Assembly (NCBI RefSeq): GCF_039527675.1
Contig: NZ_BAAAKI010000012.1
Coordinates: 62,001-126,000 of the forward strand
DNA length: 64,000 bases
Reading direction: 5' to 3'
From: Luteococcus sanguinis
GTDB taxonomy: Bacteria > Actinomycetota > Actinomycetes > Propionibacteriales > Propionibacteriaceae
How positions within the stretch are numbered: position 1 is the stretch's first letter; each line of letters starts with the position of its first letter. Below, piece by piece: positions 36,802 through 45,109 of the stretch. The position numbers and the translations under genes are program-made. The notes below the pieces were generated by a model. That model saw only the letters and a list, made by a program, of their open reading frames with translations, was not told the origin of the DNA and ran no database searches.

Positions 36802-37620
36802 ATGGACGAACCTCGTGGTGTGATCATTGCCCTGGCCCAGCTGCGTTCCGGGCCTGATCCGCAACGCAATCTGGGCCTGCTGCGCCAAACCGTCGCCGAG
36901 GCGACCCGGCAGGGTGCCCAGCTGGTCGTCGCGCCGGAGGGGACGATGGCGAACCTCGCCGTCGACCCACGCACCATCGCCGAATCGCTCGACGGGCCCT
37001 TCGCGTCCGGGGTCCGGCAGCTCGCGCGGGAGTGCGGCGTGGTCGTGGTGGTCGGCATGTTCACGACCGGTTCGGGTGGACGGGCGCGCAACACCGTGCT
37101 GGTCACCGATGGCATGGGGTTGGACGAGCACTACGACAAGATTCACCTGTTCGATGCGCTGGGCGCCCGGGAATCGGCGCGCATCGAACCGGGGGAGCGA
37201 CTGGTCACCGTCGAGGTGGCCGGCGCCACCATCGGTCTGGCCACCTGTTATGACGTCCGCTTCGCCGACCAGTTCACGGCCCTGGGACGGGCCGGCGCCG
37301 AGATCATCTGCCTTCCGGCCAGCTGGGCCGATGGTGACGCAAAGCTGAAGCAGTGGCGGCTGCTGGCGCGCTCGCGGGCGATGGACGCGCAGGCGGTGCT
37401 GGTGGCCGTCGACCAGCCGCTCACCACGGGGAAGGGCGCGCTGGGCGTGGGGCACTCGATGGTTGTCGGCCCGCTGGGCGAGGTGCTGGCCGAGGCCGGG
37501 GATGATCCGGAGCTGTTGGTGGTGGACGTGGACCTTGGGCAGGTGGCCCGTACGCGAGCGTCCGTTCCGGTGCTGGCCCACCGTCCGGTCCGGGGACGCC
37601 GGGATGAGGCAGCCAACTAG
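36802..37620 (+). CDS. Carbon-nitrogen hydrolase (nitrilase superfamily, Nit2/omega-amidase-like)
   Basis: 272 aa. The catalytic triad is intact: Glu46 in APEGT, Lys113 in YDKIHLFD and Cys149 in ATCYDVRF. The remaining blocks (GGRARNTVLVTD, LPASWADGD, GHSMVVGPLGEVL) match the branch that contains Nit1/Nit2 and bacterial deaminated-glutathione or omega-amidases, so amide hydrolysis of a small carboxamide is likely, though unproved. ATG 36802 is preferred over 36793 because the -10 hexamer overlaps the earlier ATG. Its TAG stop is shared with the -10 hexamer of the next small gene. Confidence 0.87.
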   Translation: MDEPRGVIIALAQLRSGPDPQRNLGLLRQTVAEATRQGAQLVVAPEGTMANLAVDPRTIAESLDGPFASGVRQLARECGVVVVVGMFTTGSGGRARNTVLVTDGMGLDEHYDKIHLFDALGARESARIEPGERLVTVEVAGATIGLATCYDVRFADQFTALGRAGAEIICLPASWADGDAKLKQWRLLARSRAMDAQAVLVAVDQPLTTGKGALGVGHSMVVGPLGEVLAEAGDDPELLVVDVDLGQVARTRASVPVLAHRPVRGRRDEAAN

Positions 37621-37623
37621 GCT
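37618..37623 (+). promoter_or_regulatory. -10 hexamer overlapping a stop codon, for the small membrane protein gene
   Basis: TAGGCT begins with the nitrilase gene's TAG stop and ends 6 nt before the ATG at 37630. Confidence 0.5.
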
Positions 37624-37629
37624 CCCGGC

Positions 37630-37791
37630 ATGCTCAAGATGACGCGAATGCTCGTCGGCGCCCTGCTGGGTGCGTTGGTGTGGTGGCTGTTCTGCCGCTT
37701 CACCGACATGCCGCAGCTCGTGCTGCAGTCCGGGCTGGTCGCCATCGTCGTGCTGGCCGTGCTCGTTGGACGTCCTCGCGACCCCTCCTGA
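37630..37791 (+). CDS. Small two-helix membrane protein, 53 aa
   Basis: 53 codons from ATG 37630 to TGA 37789-37791. Two hydrophobic segments are visible: MLVGALLGALVWWLFCRF (residues about 7-24) and LVLQSGLVAIVVLAVLVG (about 30-47), joined by a short TDMPQ turn, with a positive N-terminus (MLKMTR) and tail (RPRDPS). The pattern suggests a hairpin in the membrane. I do not recognise a family. The leaderless promoter signature supports real expression. The 47-nt gap to the aldo/keto reductase gene carries that gene's own hexamer. It could be a chance frame, but hydrophobic patterning and signal agree. Confidence 0.55.
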   Translation: MLKMTRMLVGALLGALVWWLFCRFTDMPQLVLQSGLVAIVVLAVLVGRPRDPS

Positions 37792-37826
37792 GCTGACCGG
37801 GTGTGCTGGGCGGGAGCCGATGTTGG

Positions 37827-37832
37827 CAGGAT
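37827..37832 (+). promoter_or_regulatory. -10 hexamer for the aldo/keto reductase gene
   Basis: CAGGAT ends 6 nt before the ATG at 37839. Confidence 0.45.
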
Positions 37833-37838
37833 GGACCC

Positions 37839-38828
37839 ATGACCCATCTCGCCGCCGACGGCCGCTACGACTCGATGACCTACCGACGCTGCGGCAGGTG
37901 GGGCCTGAAGCTACCCGTGCTCAGCCTCGGCCTGTGGCACAACTTCGGCGACCTGACGACCGGGGAGAGCCAGCGCGCGATCGTCCGCGGCGCCTTCGAC
38001 GCCGGCATCACCCACTTCGACCTGGCGAACAACTATGGCCCGCCGTATGGCCAGGCCGAGCGCAACTTCGGACGCCTGTTCGCCGAAGACCTGCGCCCTT
38101 ACCGCGACGAGCTGGTGATCTCCACCAAGGCTGGCTACGACATGTGGCCCGGCCCCTATGGGCAAGGTGGCGGCTCTCGCAAGTACGTCCTCGCCTCACT
38201 GGACCAGTCGCTGGAGCGAATGGGCCTGGACTACGTCGACATCTTCTACAGCCATCGCTTCGACGCGGACACCCCGCTGGAGGAGACGATGATGGCGCTC
38301 GACCAGGCCGTCCGCTCCGGCCGCGCGCTGTACGTCGGCATCTCGTCCTACGACCCGGCGCAGACGCGCGACGCCGCGCAGATCGCCCGTGAGCTCGGCA
38401 CCCCGCTGCTGATCCACCAGCCCTCCTACTCGATGCTGAACCGCTGGGTCGAGGACGGTCTGGTCGACGCCTGCGCCGAGGAGGGCCTGGGCATCATCGC
38501 CTTCTCGGCGCTGGCCCAGGGTCTGCTCACCGATCGCTACCTGGGCGGCATTCCGGACGACTCTCGCGCCGCCCGCAACGGCGACCTCGCATCGCGTGCG
38601 TCCGATCCGAAGCTGTCGGACCGCATCCGCGGCCTGGACGAACTGGCCCGAGGTCGCGGTCAGAGCCTGGCCCAGATGGCGCTGGCCTGGGTGGTCCGTG
38701 ACGAGCGTGTCACCTCGACGCTGATCTCGCCCAGCCGCCCGGAGCAGCTCACCGACTCGCTGCAGACCCTGTCCAAGCTGGACTTCTCCGCCGACGAGCT
38801 CTCCCGCATCGACGACCTGCTCGCCTGA
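37839..38828 (+). CDS. Aldo/keto reductase, YghZ (L-glyceraldehyde-3-phosphate reductase) type
   Basis: 329 aa. AKR features include the catalytic Asp/Tyr/Lys/His set: FDLANNYG (Asp and Tyr), VISTKAGYDMWPG (Lys) and DIFYSHRFD (His). The motif NNYGPPYGQAERNFG and the block TLISPSRPEQLTDSLQ place it in the AKR14/YghZ and potassium-channel-beta-like group. YghZ reduces L-glyceraldehyde 3-phosphate and methylglyoxal with NADPH. ATG 37839 is chosen over the upstream in-frame ATG at 37803 because of the hexamer 6 nt before it. Confidence 0.9.
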   Translation: MTHLAADGRYDSMTYRRCGRWGLKLPVLSLGLWHNFGDLTTGESQRAIVRGAFDAGITHFDLANNYGPPYGQAERNFGRLFAEDLRPYRDELVISTKAGYDMWPGPYGQGGGSRKYVLASLDQSLERMGLDYVDIFYSHRFDADTPLEETMMALDQAVRSGRALYVGISSYDPAQTRDAAQIARELGTPLLIHQPSYSMLNRWVEDGLVDACAEEGLGIIAFSALAQGLLTDRYLGGIPDDSRAARNGDLASRASDPKLSDRIRGLDELARGRGQSLAQMALAWVVRDERVTSTLISPSRPEQLTDSLQTLSKLDFSADELSRIDDLLA

Positions 38829-38969
38829 CGCCTCGGAGTCAAAAACGCTCCAGGGTCCCAATTACGGCCCCCTTGGCGCGTGCCTGGGCACCGTCCGACT
38901 CATTTGGCCGTCGTGGGCCGACACGGCACGTGGGAAGTTCGGGACTGGTACCGGGGACGCTCCTGAGCC

Positions 38970-40925
38970 TCAGCCGCCGACGTGCAGCTGGGGGCGCCAG
39001 CGCTCCTCGGGCTGCACCTTGCGCAGGATCTCGTGCACCAGTGGGGGAGTGTCGCCCTCGCCCGAGATCAGGAACTGCAACGCGTTCTGGCTGGGACCCT
39101 TCTCCGACCACTCGAAGTAGCAGTGGGGGGGTTCGGGGGTTCGCCGGTTGACCTCCAGCAGCACGGCCGCGATCACATTGGGCACCGCTGTCCCGGAGGC
39201 ACGCAGGATCTTGTGGCGTCCGATGACTCGTGAGGTGACGTCCACCGGCGCCTCGAAGTCGGAGGCGTCCGAGATCACGGCCTCGAGGAAGAGTGCGTCG
39301 GCCTCGTTGGGGATGTGGTTGTCGAGCCGCACCTCAAGGGCCTTGTAGTTGTACTCGTTCTCGTCGCCGGCCCCGGGCTTGTTGGCCAGGAAGCGCACCG
39401 GCTGCTGGCTCGCGATCGCTTCAGCGAGCATGGCCTGCGCCCCCTCGTCGAAGCGCACCACGGGAACCCGAAGCTCGGTCGACCGGGTGGCCCGGGACCA
39501 CAACGAGACCGCCATGATCAGCGCGACGAAGATCAGCGCGATCCACAGGCCGCCGGGGTGGGTGAGGATGTTGGTGACGAAGGTGTAGATGAAGATCAGT
39601 GAGATGATCCCGAAGTAGAAGGCGGCCCCGATCTCGCGCTTGCGCACCGCGGCCAGGAAGACCGCGACCGCTGCGGACGTCATCAATGCCAGCACGCCGG
39701 TGGCGTAGGCGGCGGCCTGGTCATCCACGCTGGCCTTGAACAGGATTGTGACCAGCGAAGCGATGACCCACAGCACACCCACCAGCGGACGCACGGCGCG
39801 CGTCCAGTCCGGCGCCATCCCGAAGCGCGGCAGGTAGCGGGGGACGATGTTCAGCAGGCCAGCCATCGCCGAGGCCCCCGCGAACCACAAGATGGCGATG
39901 GTGACGACGTCGTAGGCCGTCCCGAAGCCATTGCCCAGCAACTCGTGTGCCAGGTAGGCCAAGGCGCGGCCATTGGCTTCCCCGCCGGGCTGGAAGGCCT
40001 CGGCCGGGATCAACAGCGTCGTCGCGAGGGACGACCCGATCAGCAGCACGGACATGATGGCGGCGGCGGTGGCCAGCAGCTTCTGGGTGTTGCGGATGCG
40101 ACCCAGCGGCTTGCGCCGGGTGTCGGTCGGATCACCCTTGACCAGCGGCATGACGACCACGCCGGTCTCGAACCCGGACAGACCCAGCGCCAGTGCGGGG
40201 AAGACGAGCATGGAGGCCAGCACGATCCCGGTGACCGAGCCGTGCTGGACGGTCATCAGGTCACGCCACTGGCCGAACAGTTCGGGATGGCGCGAGACCT
40301 CCAACAGCCCGCGTCCGATCACGACGACCGACAGGCCCAGGTAGGCGATCACCAGCACCACGGCGACGCCGATCGCCTCGCTGAAACCCTTGAGGAAGAT
40401 GGCCGCCAGCAGGGTCAGCAGCACCAGCGTGATGGCCACCTGCTGTCCCTCGAGGGCGTCCTTCAGCATCGGGTTCTCGACCAGGTGGGCGGTGGCGTCA
40501 GCGGCTGACATGGTCATCGTGATGACGAATCCGGTGGCCACGAAGCCGATCAACGAGAGCACCAGCACCTTGCTCGGCCAGTAGGAGAGCAGCTTCTCCA
40601 GCATCGACAGCGAGCCGTCGCCGTGCGGGGACGCCTTGGCCACGCGCCGGTACATCGGCAGCGCCCCGAACAGGGTGATCAGCACCAGCACCAGCGTCGC
40701 CAACGGGGCCAGTGAACCGGCGGCCAGCGCGGCGATGCCCGGCTGGTAGCCGAGGGTTGAGAAGTAGTCGACGCCGGTCAGGCACATCACGGCGTACCAG
40801 GGCTTGACGTGGTCCTGCTCGACGGCTTCGTCGTGATCCTCGTAGTACCCGGCGGCATCGGAGTCGTCCCGCTGCAGGAACCACTTGCGCAGGCCGTCAC
40901 GGCGGCTGGTGTTCACTTCGGTCAC
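38970..40925 (-). CDS. APC-superfamily amino acid/ion permease with C-terminal cytoplasmic domain
   Basis: 651 aa. About 12 hydrophobic helices occupy residues about 50-480, beginning after VKPWYAVMCLTGVDYFSTLGYQPGIAALAAG, a glycine-rich first helix typical of the APC superfamily (FSTLGYQPG equals the substrate-contacting unwound helix). The final about 170 residues are hydrophilic, including ALEVRLDNHIPNEADALFLEAVISD, and form a cytoplasmic domain of unknown role, somewhat like KUP-type or cation-linked transporters. The substrate is not predictable. The frame extends upstream, but GTG 40925 is preceded by TACCCT 6 nt away. It lies downstream of katA but is separated by a strong hairpin. Confidence 0.83.
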   Translation of the reverse strand: MTEVNTSRRDGLRKWFLQRDDSDAAGYYEDHDEAVEQDHVKPWYAVMCLTGVDYFSTLGYQPGIAALAAGSLAPLATLVLVLITLFGALPMYRRVAKASPHGDGSLSMLEKLLSYWPSKVLVLSLIGFVATGFVITMTMSAADATAHLVENPMLKDALEGQQVAITLVLLTLLAAIFLKGFSEAIGVAVVLVIAYLGLSVVVIGRGLLEVSRHPELFGQWRDLMTVQHGSVTGIVLASMLVFPALALGLSGFETGVVVMPLVKGDPTDTRRKPLGRIRNTQKLLATAAAIMSVLLIGSSLATTLLIPAEAFQPGGEANGRALAYLAHELLGNGFGTAYDVVTIAILWFAGASAMAGLLNIVPRYLPRFGMAPDWTRAVRPLVGVLWVIASLVTILFKASVDDQAAAYATGVLALMTSAAVAVFLAAVRKREIGAAFYFGIISLIFIYTFVTNILTHPGGLWIALIFVALIMAVSLWSRATRSTELRVPVVRFDEGAQAMLAEAIASQQPVRFLANKPGAGDENEYNYKALEVRLDNHIPNEADALFLEAVISDASDFEAPVDVTSRVIGRHKILRASGTAVPNVIAAVLLEVNRRTPEPPHCYFEWSEKGPSQNALQFLISGEGDTPPLVHEILRKVQPEERWRPQLHVGG

Positions 40926-40931
40926 CGCAAA

Positions 40932-40937
40932 AGGGTA
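40932..40937 (-). promoter_or_regulatory. -10 hexamer for the APC permease gene, leaderless
   Basis: TACCCT on the minus strand ends 6 nt before the GTG at 40925, which decides the start. Confidence 0.5.
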
Positions 40938-40998
40938 GGGCGGGCGCCCGGTGGCGGCGAACTCGTCCAGCGACCGCGAGTTCTCGAGCCGGGACGCG

Positions 40999-41032
40999 CC
41001 GCGGGGGCGCACCAGGTGGTGCGCCCCCGCGG
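40999..41032 (-). terminator. Strong hairpin after katA
   Basis: A perfect 16-bp inverted repeat (40999-41014 with 41017-41032) has a GG apex and lies 40 nt after the katA stop. It has no T-run but is very stable. Confidence 0.7.
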
Positions 41033-41071
41033 GGACTGCTCAGTGGTCACGTGGACCCTCGGTATGGCGGC

Positions 41072-42670
41072 TCAGTAGGTGCCGTTGGTCGGGGCCGGCT
41101 CGACGATGATGCCGGCCTCGGCGTCACCCTTGGCCTCGTCCGCCTCGCCACCGGGGTTGCGCTCCTCGGCCTGCGCCGCTCGTACCTTCTGCTCGATCCG
41201 CTCGCCGCAGGTCGGGTCCACGGCCTTCCAGTAGGCGAAGGCACGCTCCAGCACGTCACCCTTCACGCCACCGAGCAGGTGCCCGGCCACGTTGTCGACG
41301 AATCGGTCGCGCTGGGCGTCGTCGAAGACCTCGCGGACGAGCGCCCCCGGCTGGGAGAAGTCGTCGTCATCGGAGCGCAGGGTGTAGGCCTGACGCACCA
41401 TCTCACCATCCGACTCCCAGCCGTTGTCGACGCGTCCGACCTCGTCGGAGTAGGAACGGCCCATCGAGTTGGGCGCGTAGACGGCGGCCATCTCGCCCTG
41501 TTCGTAGTTCATGTTGCCGTCGATCGCGTAGAAGTTGCGCTCCACTCGGGGACGGTTGACGGGAAGCTGGTCGAAGTTGGTGCCGATACGGGCGCGGGCG
41601 GCGTCGGGGTAGGCGAAGACGCGACCGAGCAGCATCTTGTCCGGGCTGAACCCGATGCCCGGCACGAGGTTCGACGGCGAGAAGGCCGCCTGCTCGATCT
41701 GGGCGAAGAAGTTCGCGGGGTTCTTGTCCAGGGTCATCGTGCCGACTTCGTGCAGCGGGTAGTCCGAGTGCGGCCACACCTTGGTCAGGTCGAAGGGGTT
41801 GAAGCGGTAGGTCTTGGCCTGCTCGTAGGGCATGACCTGGACGAACAGCTTCCACTGGGGGAACTCACCACGCGCGATGGCGTCCCACAGGTCGCGGCGG
41901 TGGAAGTCGGCGTCCTCGCCGGCGATCTCGGTCGCGCGGTCGCTGGACAGGCCCTGGACGCCCTGCTGGCTGCGGAAGTGGTACTTGACCCAGAAACGCT
42001 CACCGGCGGCGTTGACCCACATGTACGTGTGCGAGCCGAAGCCGTTCATGTGGCGGTAGCTGCGCGGGATGCCGCGGTCGCCCATCAGGTAGGTGACCTG
42101 GTGCGCGGACTCCGGGTTCAGCGACCAGAAGTCCCACTGCATGTTGTTGTCACGCAGGCCATTGCCGGGCAGGCGCTTCTGCGAGGCGATGAAATTCGCG
42201 AACTTCATGGGGTCACGGACGAAGAAGACGGGGGTGTTGTTGCCCACGAGGTCGTAGTTGCCCTCGGAGGTGTAGAACTTCAGGGAGAAGCCGCGGACGT
42301 CGCGCCAGGTGTCGGGCGATCCCATCTCACCGGCGACGGTGGAGAAGCGGGCGAGCATGTCGGTCTTGGCGCCGGGCTGGAAGAGCGCGGCCTTGGTCCA
42401 CTGGGAGACGTCCTGGGTGGTCTCGAAGGTTCCGAAGGCGCCCGAGCCCTTGGCGTGCGGACGGCGCTCGGGGACATTGGTGCGGTTGAAATGGGCGAGG
42501 GACTCGACGAGGTGGACGTCGTGCAACAGCAGCGGCCCGTCCGGGCCCACGCTCAGCGAGTTGCGGTCCGAGACGGCAGGTGCGCCGTTGGACATGGTCG
42601 AACCGGTGGGACGTGCTCCGCTCGGCAGCGGGCCGAGGGTGTCCTCGGTCGGGACGCGGGTTTCAGACAT
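41072..42670 (-). CDS. katA: Monofunctional haem catalase (clade 3, small subunit)
   Basis: 532 aa. The distal His is in RRPHAKGSGAFG (about residue 72), the distal Asn in DLVGNNTPVFFVRD (about 145), and the haem-ligating Tyr in GRVFAYPDAARARIG (about 355). The usual FNPFDLTKVWPHSDYPL and MNYEQGEMA blocks are present. It dismutates hydrogen peroxide in the cytoplasm. About 25 extra N-terminal residues (TEDTLGPLPSGARPTGS) are low in complexity. A Shine-Dalgarno AGGAG lies 7 nt upstream of the ATG. The gene is divergent from the DUF222/HNH gene. No OxyR, PerR or FurA gene is nearby. Confidence 0.97.
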   Translation of the reverse strand: MSETRVPTEDTLGPLPSGARPTGSTMSNGAPAVSDRNSLSVGPDGPLLLHDVHLVESLAHFNRTNVPERRPHAKGSGAFGTFETTQDVSQWTKAALFQPGAKTDMLARFSTVAGEMGSPDTWRDVRGFSLKFYTSEGNYDLVGNNTPVFFVRDPMKFANFIASQKRLPGNGLRDNNMQWDFWSLNPESAHQVTYLMGDRGIPRSYRHMNGFGSHTYMWVNAAGERFWVKYHFRSQQGVQGLSSDRATEIAGEDADFHRRDLWDAIARGEFPQWKLFVQVMPYEQAKTYRFNPFDLTKVWPHSDYPLHEVGTMTLDKNPANFFAQIEQAAFSPSNLVPGIGFSPDKMLLGRVFAYPDAARARIGTNFDQLPVNRPRVERNFYAIDGNMNYEQGEMAAVYAPNSMGRSYSDEVGRVDNGWESDGEMVRQAYTLRSDDDDFSQPGALVREVFDDAQRDRFVDNVAGHLLGGVKGDVLERAFAYWKAVDPTCGERIEQKVRAAQAEERNPGGEADEAKGDAEAGIIVEPAPTNGTY

Positions 42671-42721
42671 CGTCGTTCTCCTTACAAGGTACGGATCAGG
42701 CCCGTGCGGGCCAGCACCACC

Positions 42722-42727
42722 AGCCTA
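42722..42727 (-). promoter_or_regulatory. Candidate katA -10 hexamer
   Basis: TAGGCT on the minus strand would give a leader of about 45 nt that includes the Shine-Dalgarno AGGAG. Confidence 0.4.
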
Positions 42728-42844
42728 GCCCGCTCGAATGGGTGGGGAACATGAAAGAATGCCTCACCTCTCGGATCTCGGAAACCTTTGGAAGCTCGTC
42801 GAACAAATATCGTCGAAGGGGTTGTGGGCGCCCAGTGGGACGTC

Positions 42845-42850
42845 TAGAAT
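42845..42850 (+). promoter_or_regulatory. -10 hexamer for the DUF222/HNH gene, leaderless
   Basis: TAGAAT ends 6 nt before the ATG at 42857. Confidence 0.55.
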
Positions 42851-42856
42851 TAGCAC

Positions 42857-44338
42857 ATGAGTTCGACGATGACTCCTTCGGCGGGTCACACGGTGACGCT
42901 TCCCGGGTCTGCCTTCCCGGCGACGCGGCGTGAGTTCCTGGCCGAGTTGCGGGCGTCGGACAAGGCCTTTCGGGCGATCCAGGCGCGGCGGTTCGAGTTG
43001 TTGGCGCAGGTGGACGTGTTGTGGTCGGCGGCCAGCGGTGAGGGTCCGGTGGTGCCGGGTCTGGAGCAGCTGGTTCCGGCGGGTTCGGACGGGACACCGT
43101 TGGTTGCGGAGTTCGCGTCGTTGGAGTTGGCGGCGGCGATGCACCTGCGCCCCGAGGCTGTCGACGTTGAGTTGTCGTTGGCGACTGATTGTCTGCACCG
43201 GTTGCCGTATGCGTGGGCGGCGGTGATGGCCGGTGACCTTCCGGTGTGGTTGGCGAAGAAGCTCGCGAGCATGTCCGGGGACCTGGACTTCGACGGTGCC
43301 CGGGCCTTCGATGCGGACCTGCGGGACGTCTATGGGCGGATGCCGGCGTCCCGGTCGGAGGCGATGGCGAAGGGGCTGGTGTTGGAGCACCTGCCCGCGG
43401 ATCAGGCTGAGGAGCGTCGCGCGGCGGAGCGGGAGCGTCGGCACGTCGACTTCCGGGACGACGACTCCGAGGGGTTGCTCGGCAGGGTGGACGCCGTCTT
43501 GGACAAGCTCGACCAGCGTGATCTTGAAGCGCAGGTGGCGCGATTGGCGTCGATCCTGCGCCGGGCGGGGGTGCAGGACACCGAGGACGGGATCCGCGCC
43601 CGCGCGTTGGGGATGTTGGCGAATCCGGCGCTGGCGCTGCAGATGCTCCAGGCTTCGCTGCTTGACGAACCCACCTTCCCCGGGTTTGTCGAGGGGTCAG
43701 CGTGCGAACTCAAGGCCCGTCTGGGTCACGCCTGCGGGACCATCACCGTCGATCCGGAGAAGTTGCTCCCCACCGCGAAGGTCGTGGTCCACCTCACCGA
43801 CACCACCGTCAAGACCGGCCAGGGCATCGCTCGCATCGAGGGCATCGGCCCCGCGCTCGGCGGCTGGTTGAAGGAGCTGCTGGGTGATCGGAGGATCAGT
43901 GTCCGCCCCGTCCTCGACACTGCCGCTCTGTGCCCGGTGGACTCCTACGAGGTCCCCGATCGGATGCGCGAGACCGTGGAGCATCGGAATCCCTTCGAGG
44001 TGTTCCCGTGGTCGTCCAAGCGGGCCAGCCGCTGCGACCTGGACCACACCGTCCCTTTTGACCACACCGTCCCCTTCGACCACGACGGGACACCGGGTCA
44101 GACTCGGCCCGACAACCTCGGACCCCTCGGCCGGCGGGTCCATCGTGCGAAGACGCACGGACGTTGGCGCGTCGAGCAAGTCGCCCCGGGTTGTTACCTG
44201 TGGCGATCCCCGGAGGGGTTCGTCTACTTGGTCACCCCGAGCCTCAGTTTGGAACTCCACGACCCCACCAGGGGCGGGCCGCCGCAGGGGCCCCCGGTGA
44301 TGCGGCTGAAGTGGGACGACGTCGCAAGCACCGCCTGA
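42857..44338 (+). CDS. DUF222 / HNH endonuclease domain protein (13E12-repeat-like)
   Basis: 493 aa. The long N-terminal part (about 1-360) is the helical DUF222 region found in the actinobacterial 13E12 repeat family. The C-terminal part is HNH-like: CDLDHTVPFD, then RPDNLGPLGRRVHRAKTHGRW (Asn and distal His). These genes are abundant and often multi-copy in actinobacteria; their targets are unknown. An 18-bp tandem duplication (44042-44077) gives DHTVPFDHTVPFD at residues 396-408, doubling the first His motif. The frame is intact, but activity could be altered. A leaderless promoter signature precedes the ATG and a hairpin terminator follows. Confidence 0.82.
   Translation: MSSTMTPSAGHTVTLPGSAFPATRREFLAELRASDKAFRAIQARRFELLAQVDVLWSAASGEGPVVPGLEQLVPAGSDGTPLVAEFASLELAAAMHLRPEAVDVELSLATDCLHRLPYAWAAVMAGDLPVWLAKKLASMSGDLDFDGARAFDADLRDVYGRMPASRSEAMAKGLVLEHLPADQAEERRAAERERRHVDFRDDDSEGLLGRVDAVLDKLDQRDLEAQVARLASILRRAGVQDTEDGIRARALGMLANPALALQMLQASLLDEPTFPGFVEGSACELKARLGHACGTITVDPEKLLPTAKVVVHLTDTTVKTGQGIARIEGIGPALGGWLKELLGDRRISVRPVLDTAALCPVDSYEVPDRMRETVEHRNPFEVFPWSSKRASRCDLDHTVPFDHTVPFDHDGTPGQTRPDNLGPLGRRVHRAKTHGRWRVEQVAPGCYLWRSPEGFVYLVTPSLSLELHDPTRGGPPQGPPVMRLKWDDVASTA
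44042..44077 (+). repeat. 18-bp tandem duplication within the HNH motif
   Basis: Two 18-bp copies differ at two positions, each beginning GACCACACCGTCCC and encoding DHTVPF. They duplicate the segment that carries the first catalytic His of the HNH fold. Confidence 0.85.
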
Positions 44339-44350
44339 CAACACCTCGGA

Positions 44351-44395
44351 ATGCCGATGAGGCGATCCCCTCCACGGGAGTCGCCCGATCGGCAT
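44351..44395 (+). terminator. Terminator hairpin after the HNH gene
   Basis: ATGCCGAT (44351-44358) pairs with ATCGGCAT (44388-44395), and inside it GGCGA with TCGCC plus CCC with GGG extend the stem. It sits between the HNH gene and tRNA-Val. Confidence 0.6.
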
Positions 44396-44468
44396 GCCGT
44401 CATGGGTGCTCGCCTGCTCGCCGCCAGTCCCAGATCGTGCGGCCGAGGCGATAGGGTGTCGGGGCACC

Positions 44469-44542
44469 GGGCGCATAGCTCAGTTGGTTAGAGCACCTGC
44501 CTTACAAGCAGGGAGTCGGGGGTTCGAGTCCCTCTGCGCCCA
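44469..44542 (+). tRNA. tRNA-Val (anticodon TAC)
   Basis: 74 nt cloverleaf. The acceptor GGGCGCA pairs with TGCGCCC. The D arm is AGCTCAGTTGGTTAGAGC, the anticodon stem CCTGC/GCAGG encloses CTTACAA with anticodon TAC at 44503-44505, and the T loop is TTCGAGT. The discriminator is A; CCA is not encoded (ACCC follows). It reads GUA valine codons. It stands alone, between a convergent HNH gene terminator and the minus-strand YqeY gene. Confidence 0.95.
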
Positions 44543-44562
44543 CCCAATGACTGGCTCTTTCG

Positions 44563-45024
44563 TCAGGCGAGAGCAGCCTTCACCAGCCCGGCGACGGTCT
44601 TGCCGTCGGCCCGGCCATTCGCGCGGGCGTTGACGGCCTTGATCACCTGGCCCATGAGGCGCGGGCTCTTCTCGGCATCGGCGGTCGCGGCGGCAATTTC
44701 CTCGTCCACGATCTGCTGCAGTTCCTCGGACGACAGGGGAGCGGGCAGGTACTTCGCCAGGAACTCGGCCTCTGCGGTCTCCTTGGCAGCCAGTTCGGGA
44801 CGGTTGCCCTGGGTGTAGGCCTCGGCGGAGTCGCGACGCTTGCTGACCTCCTTGGTCACCACCGCCAGTTCCTCGGCGTCGGTGAGCTCCCGGGCGCTGG
44901 CGCCGGCCACCTCTTCGGTGCCGATCGCTGCGATGGCCATCCGCAGGTTGCTCTTCGCCGCTTCGTCGTGCGCCTTCATGGCCGCCACGAGGTCGGTCTT
45001 CAACTGGTCCTTGAGCGCGCCCAT
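44563..45024 (-). CDS. yqeY: GatB/YqeY domain protein
   Basis: 153 aa. It opens MGALKDQLKTDLVAAMKAHDEAAKSNLRMAIAAI and has KRRDSAEAYTQGNRPELAAKE and PAPLSSEELQQIVDEEI, ending SPRLMGQVIKAVNARANGRADGKTV; each block is standard for YqeY. The family resembles the C-terminal tRNA-binding domain of GatB, but its own role is unclear. The frame extends upstream; ATG 45024 gives the family N-terminus. It is divergent from prfB with an 85-bp shared region. Confidence 0.9.
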   Translation of the reverse strand: MGALKDQLKTDLVAAMKAHDEAAKSNLRMAIAAIGTEEVAGASARELTDAEELAVVTKEVSKRRDSAEAYTQGNRPELAAKETAEAEFLAKYLPAPLSSEELQQIVDEEIAAATADAEKSPRLMGQVIKAVNARANGRADGKTVAGLVKAALA

Positions 45025-45095
45025 GGTCGCCTGCCCTTCTGGTCGGTCGCGGCAATCGAGAGCCGCATCGAGTGCAGCACCCAGCTTCCCACAGG

Positions 45096-45101
45096 TAGAA
45101 T
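45096..45101 (+). promoter_or_regulatory. -10 hexamer for prfB, leaderless
   Basis: TAGAAT ends 8 nt before the GTG at 45110 and decides the start within a longer open frame. Confidence 0.5.
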
Positions 45102-45109
45102 GGTCGATC

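Noticed and set aside
41072..42670. Catalase with a damaged active site because of RRPHAKG instead of RVVHAKG
   Set aside because: The catalytic His and the HAKG core are intact, and R-x-P-HAKG variants are, to my knowledge, normal among bacterial catalases.
42790..42830. LexA/SOS box upstream of the HNH gene
   Set aside because: TCGAAC occurs once, but the matching inverted half-site at the right distance is missing; the nearby TCGTCGAA is only a direct repeat.
44339..44562. tRNA-associated integrated element
   Set aside because: No integrase, no duplicated tRNA 3' end and no composition change were seen around tRNA-Val.
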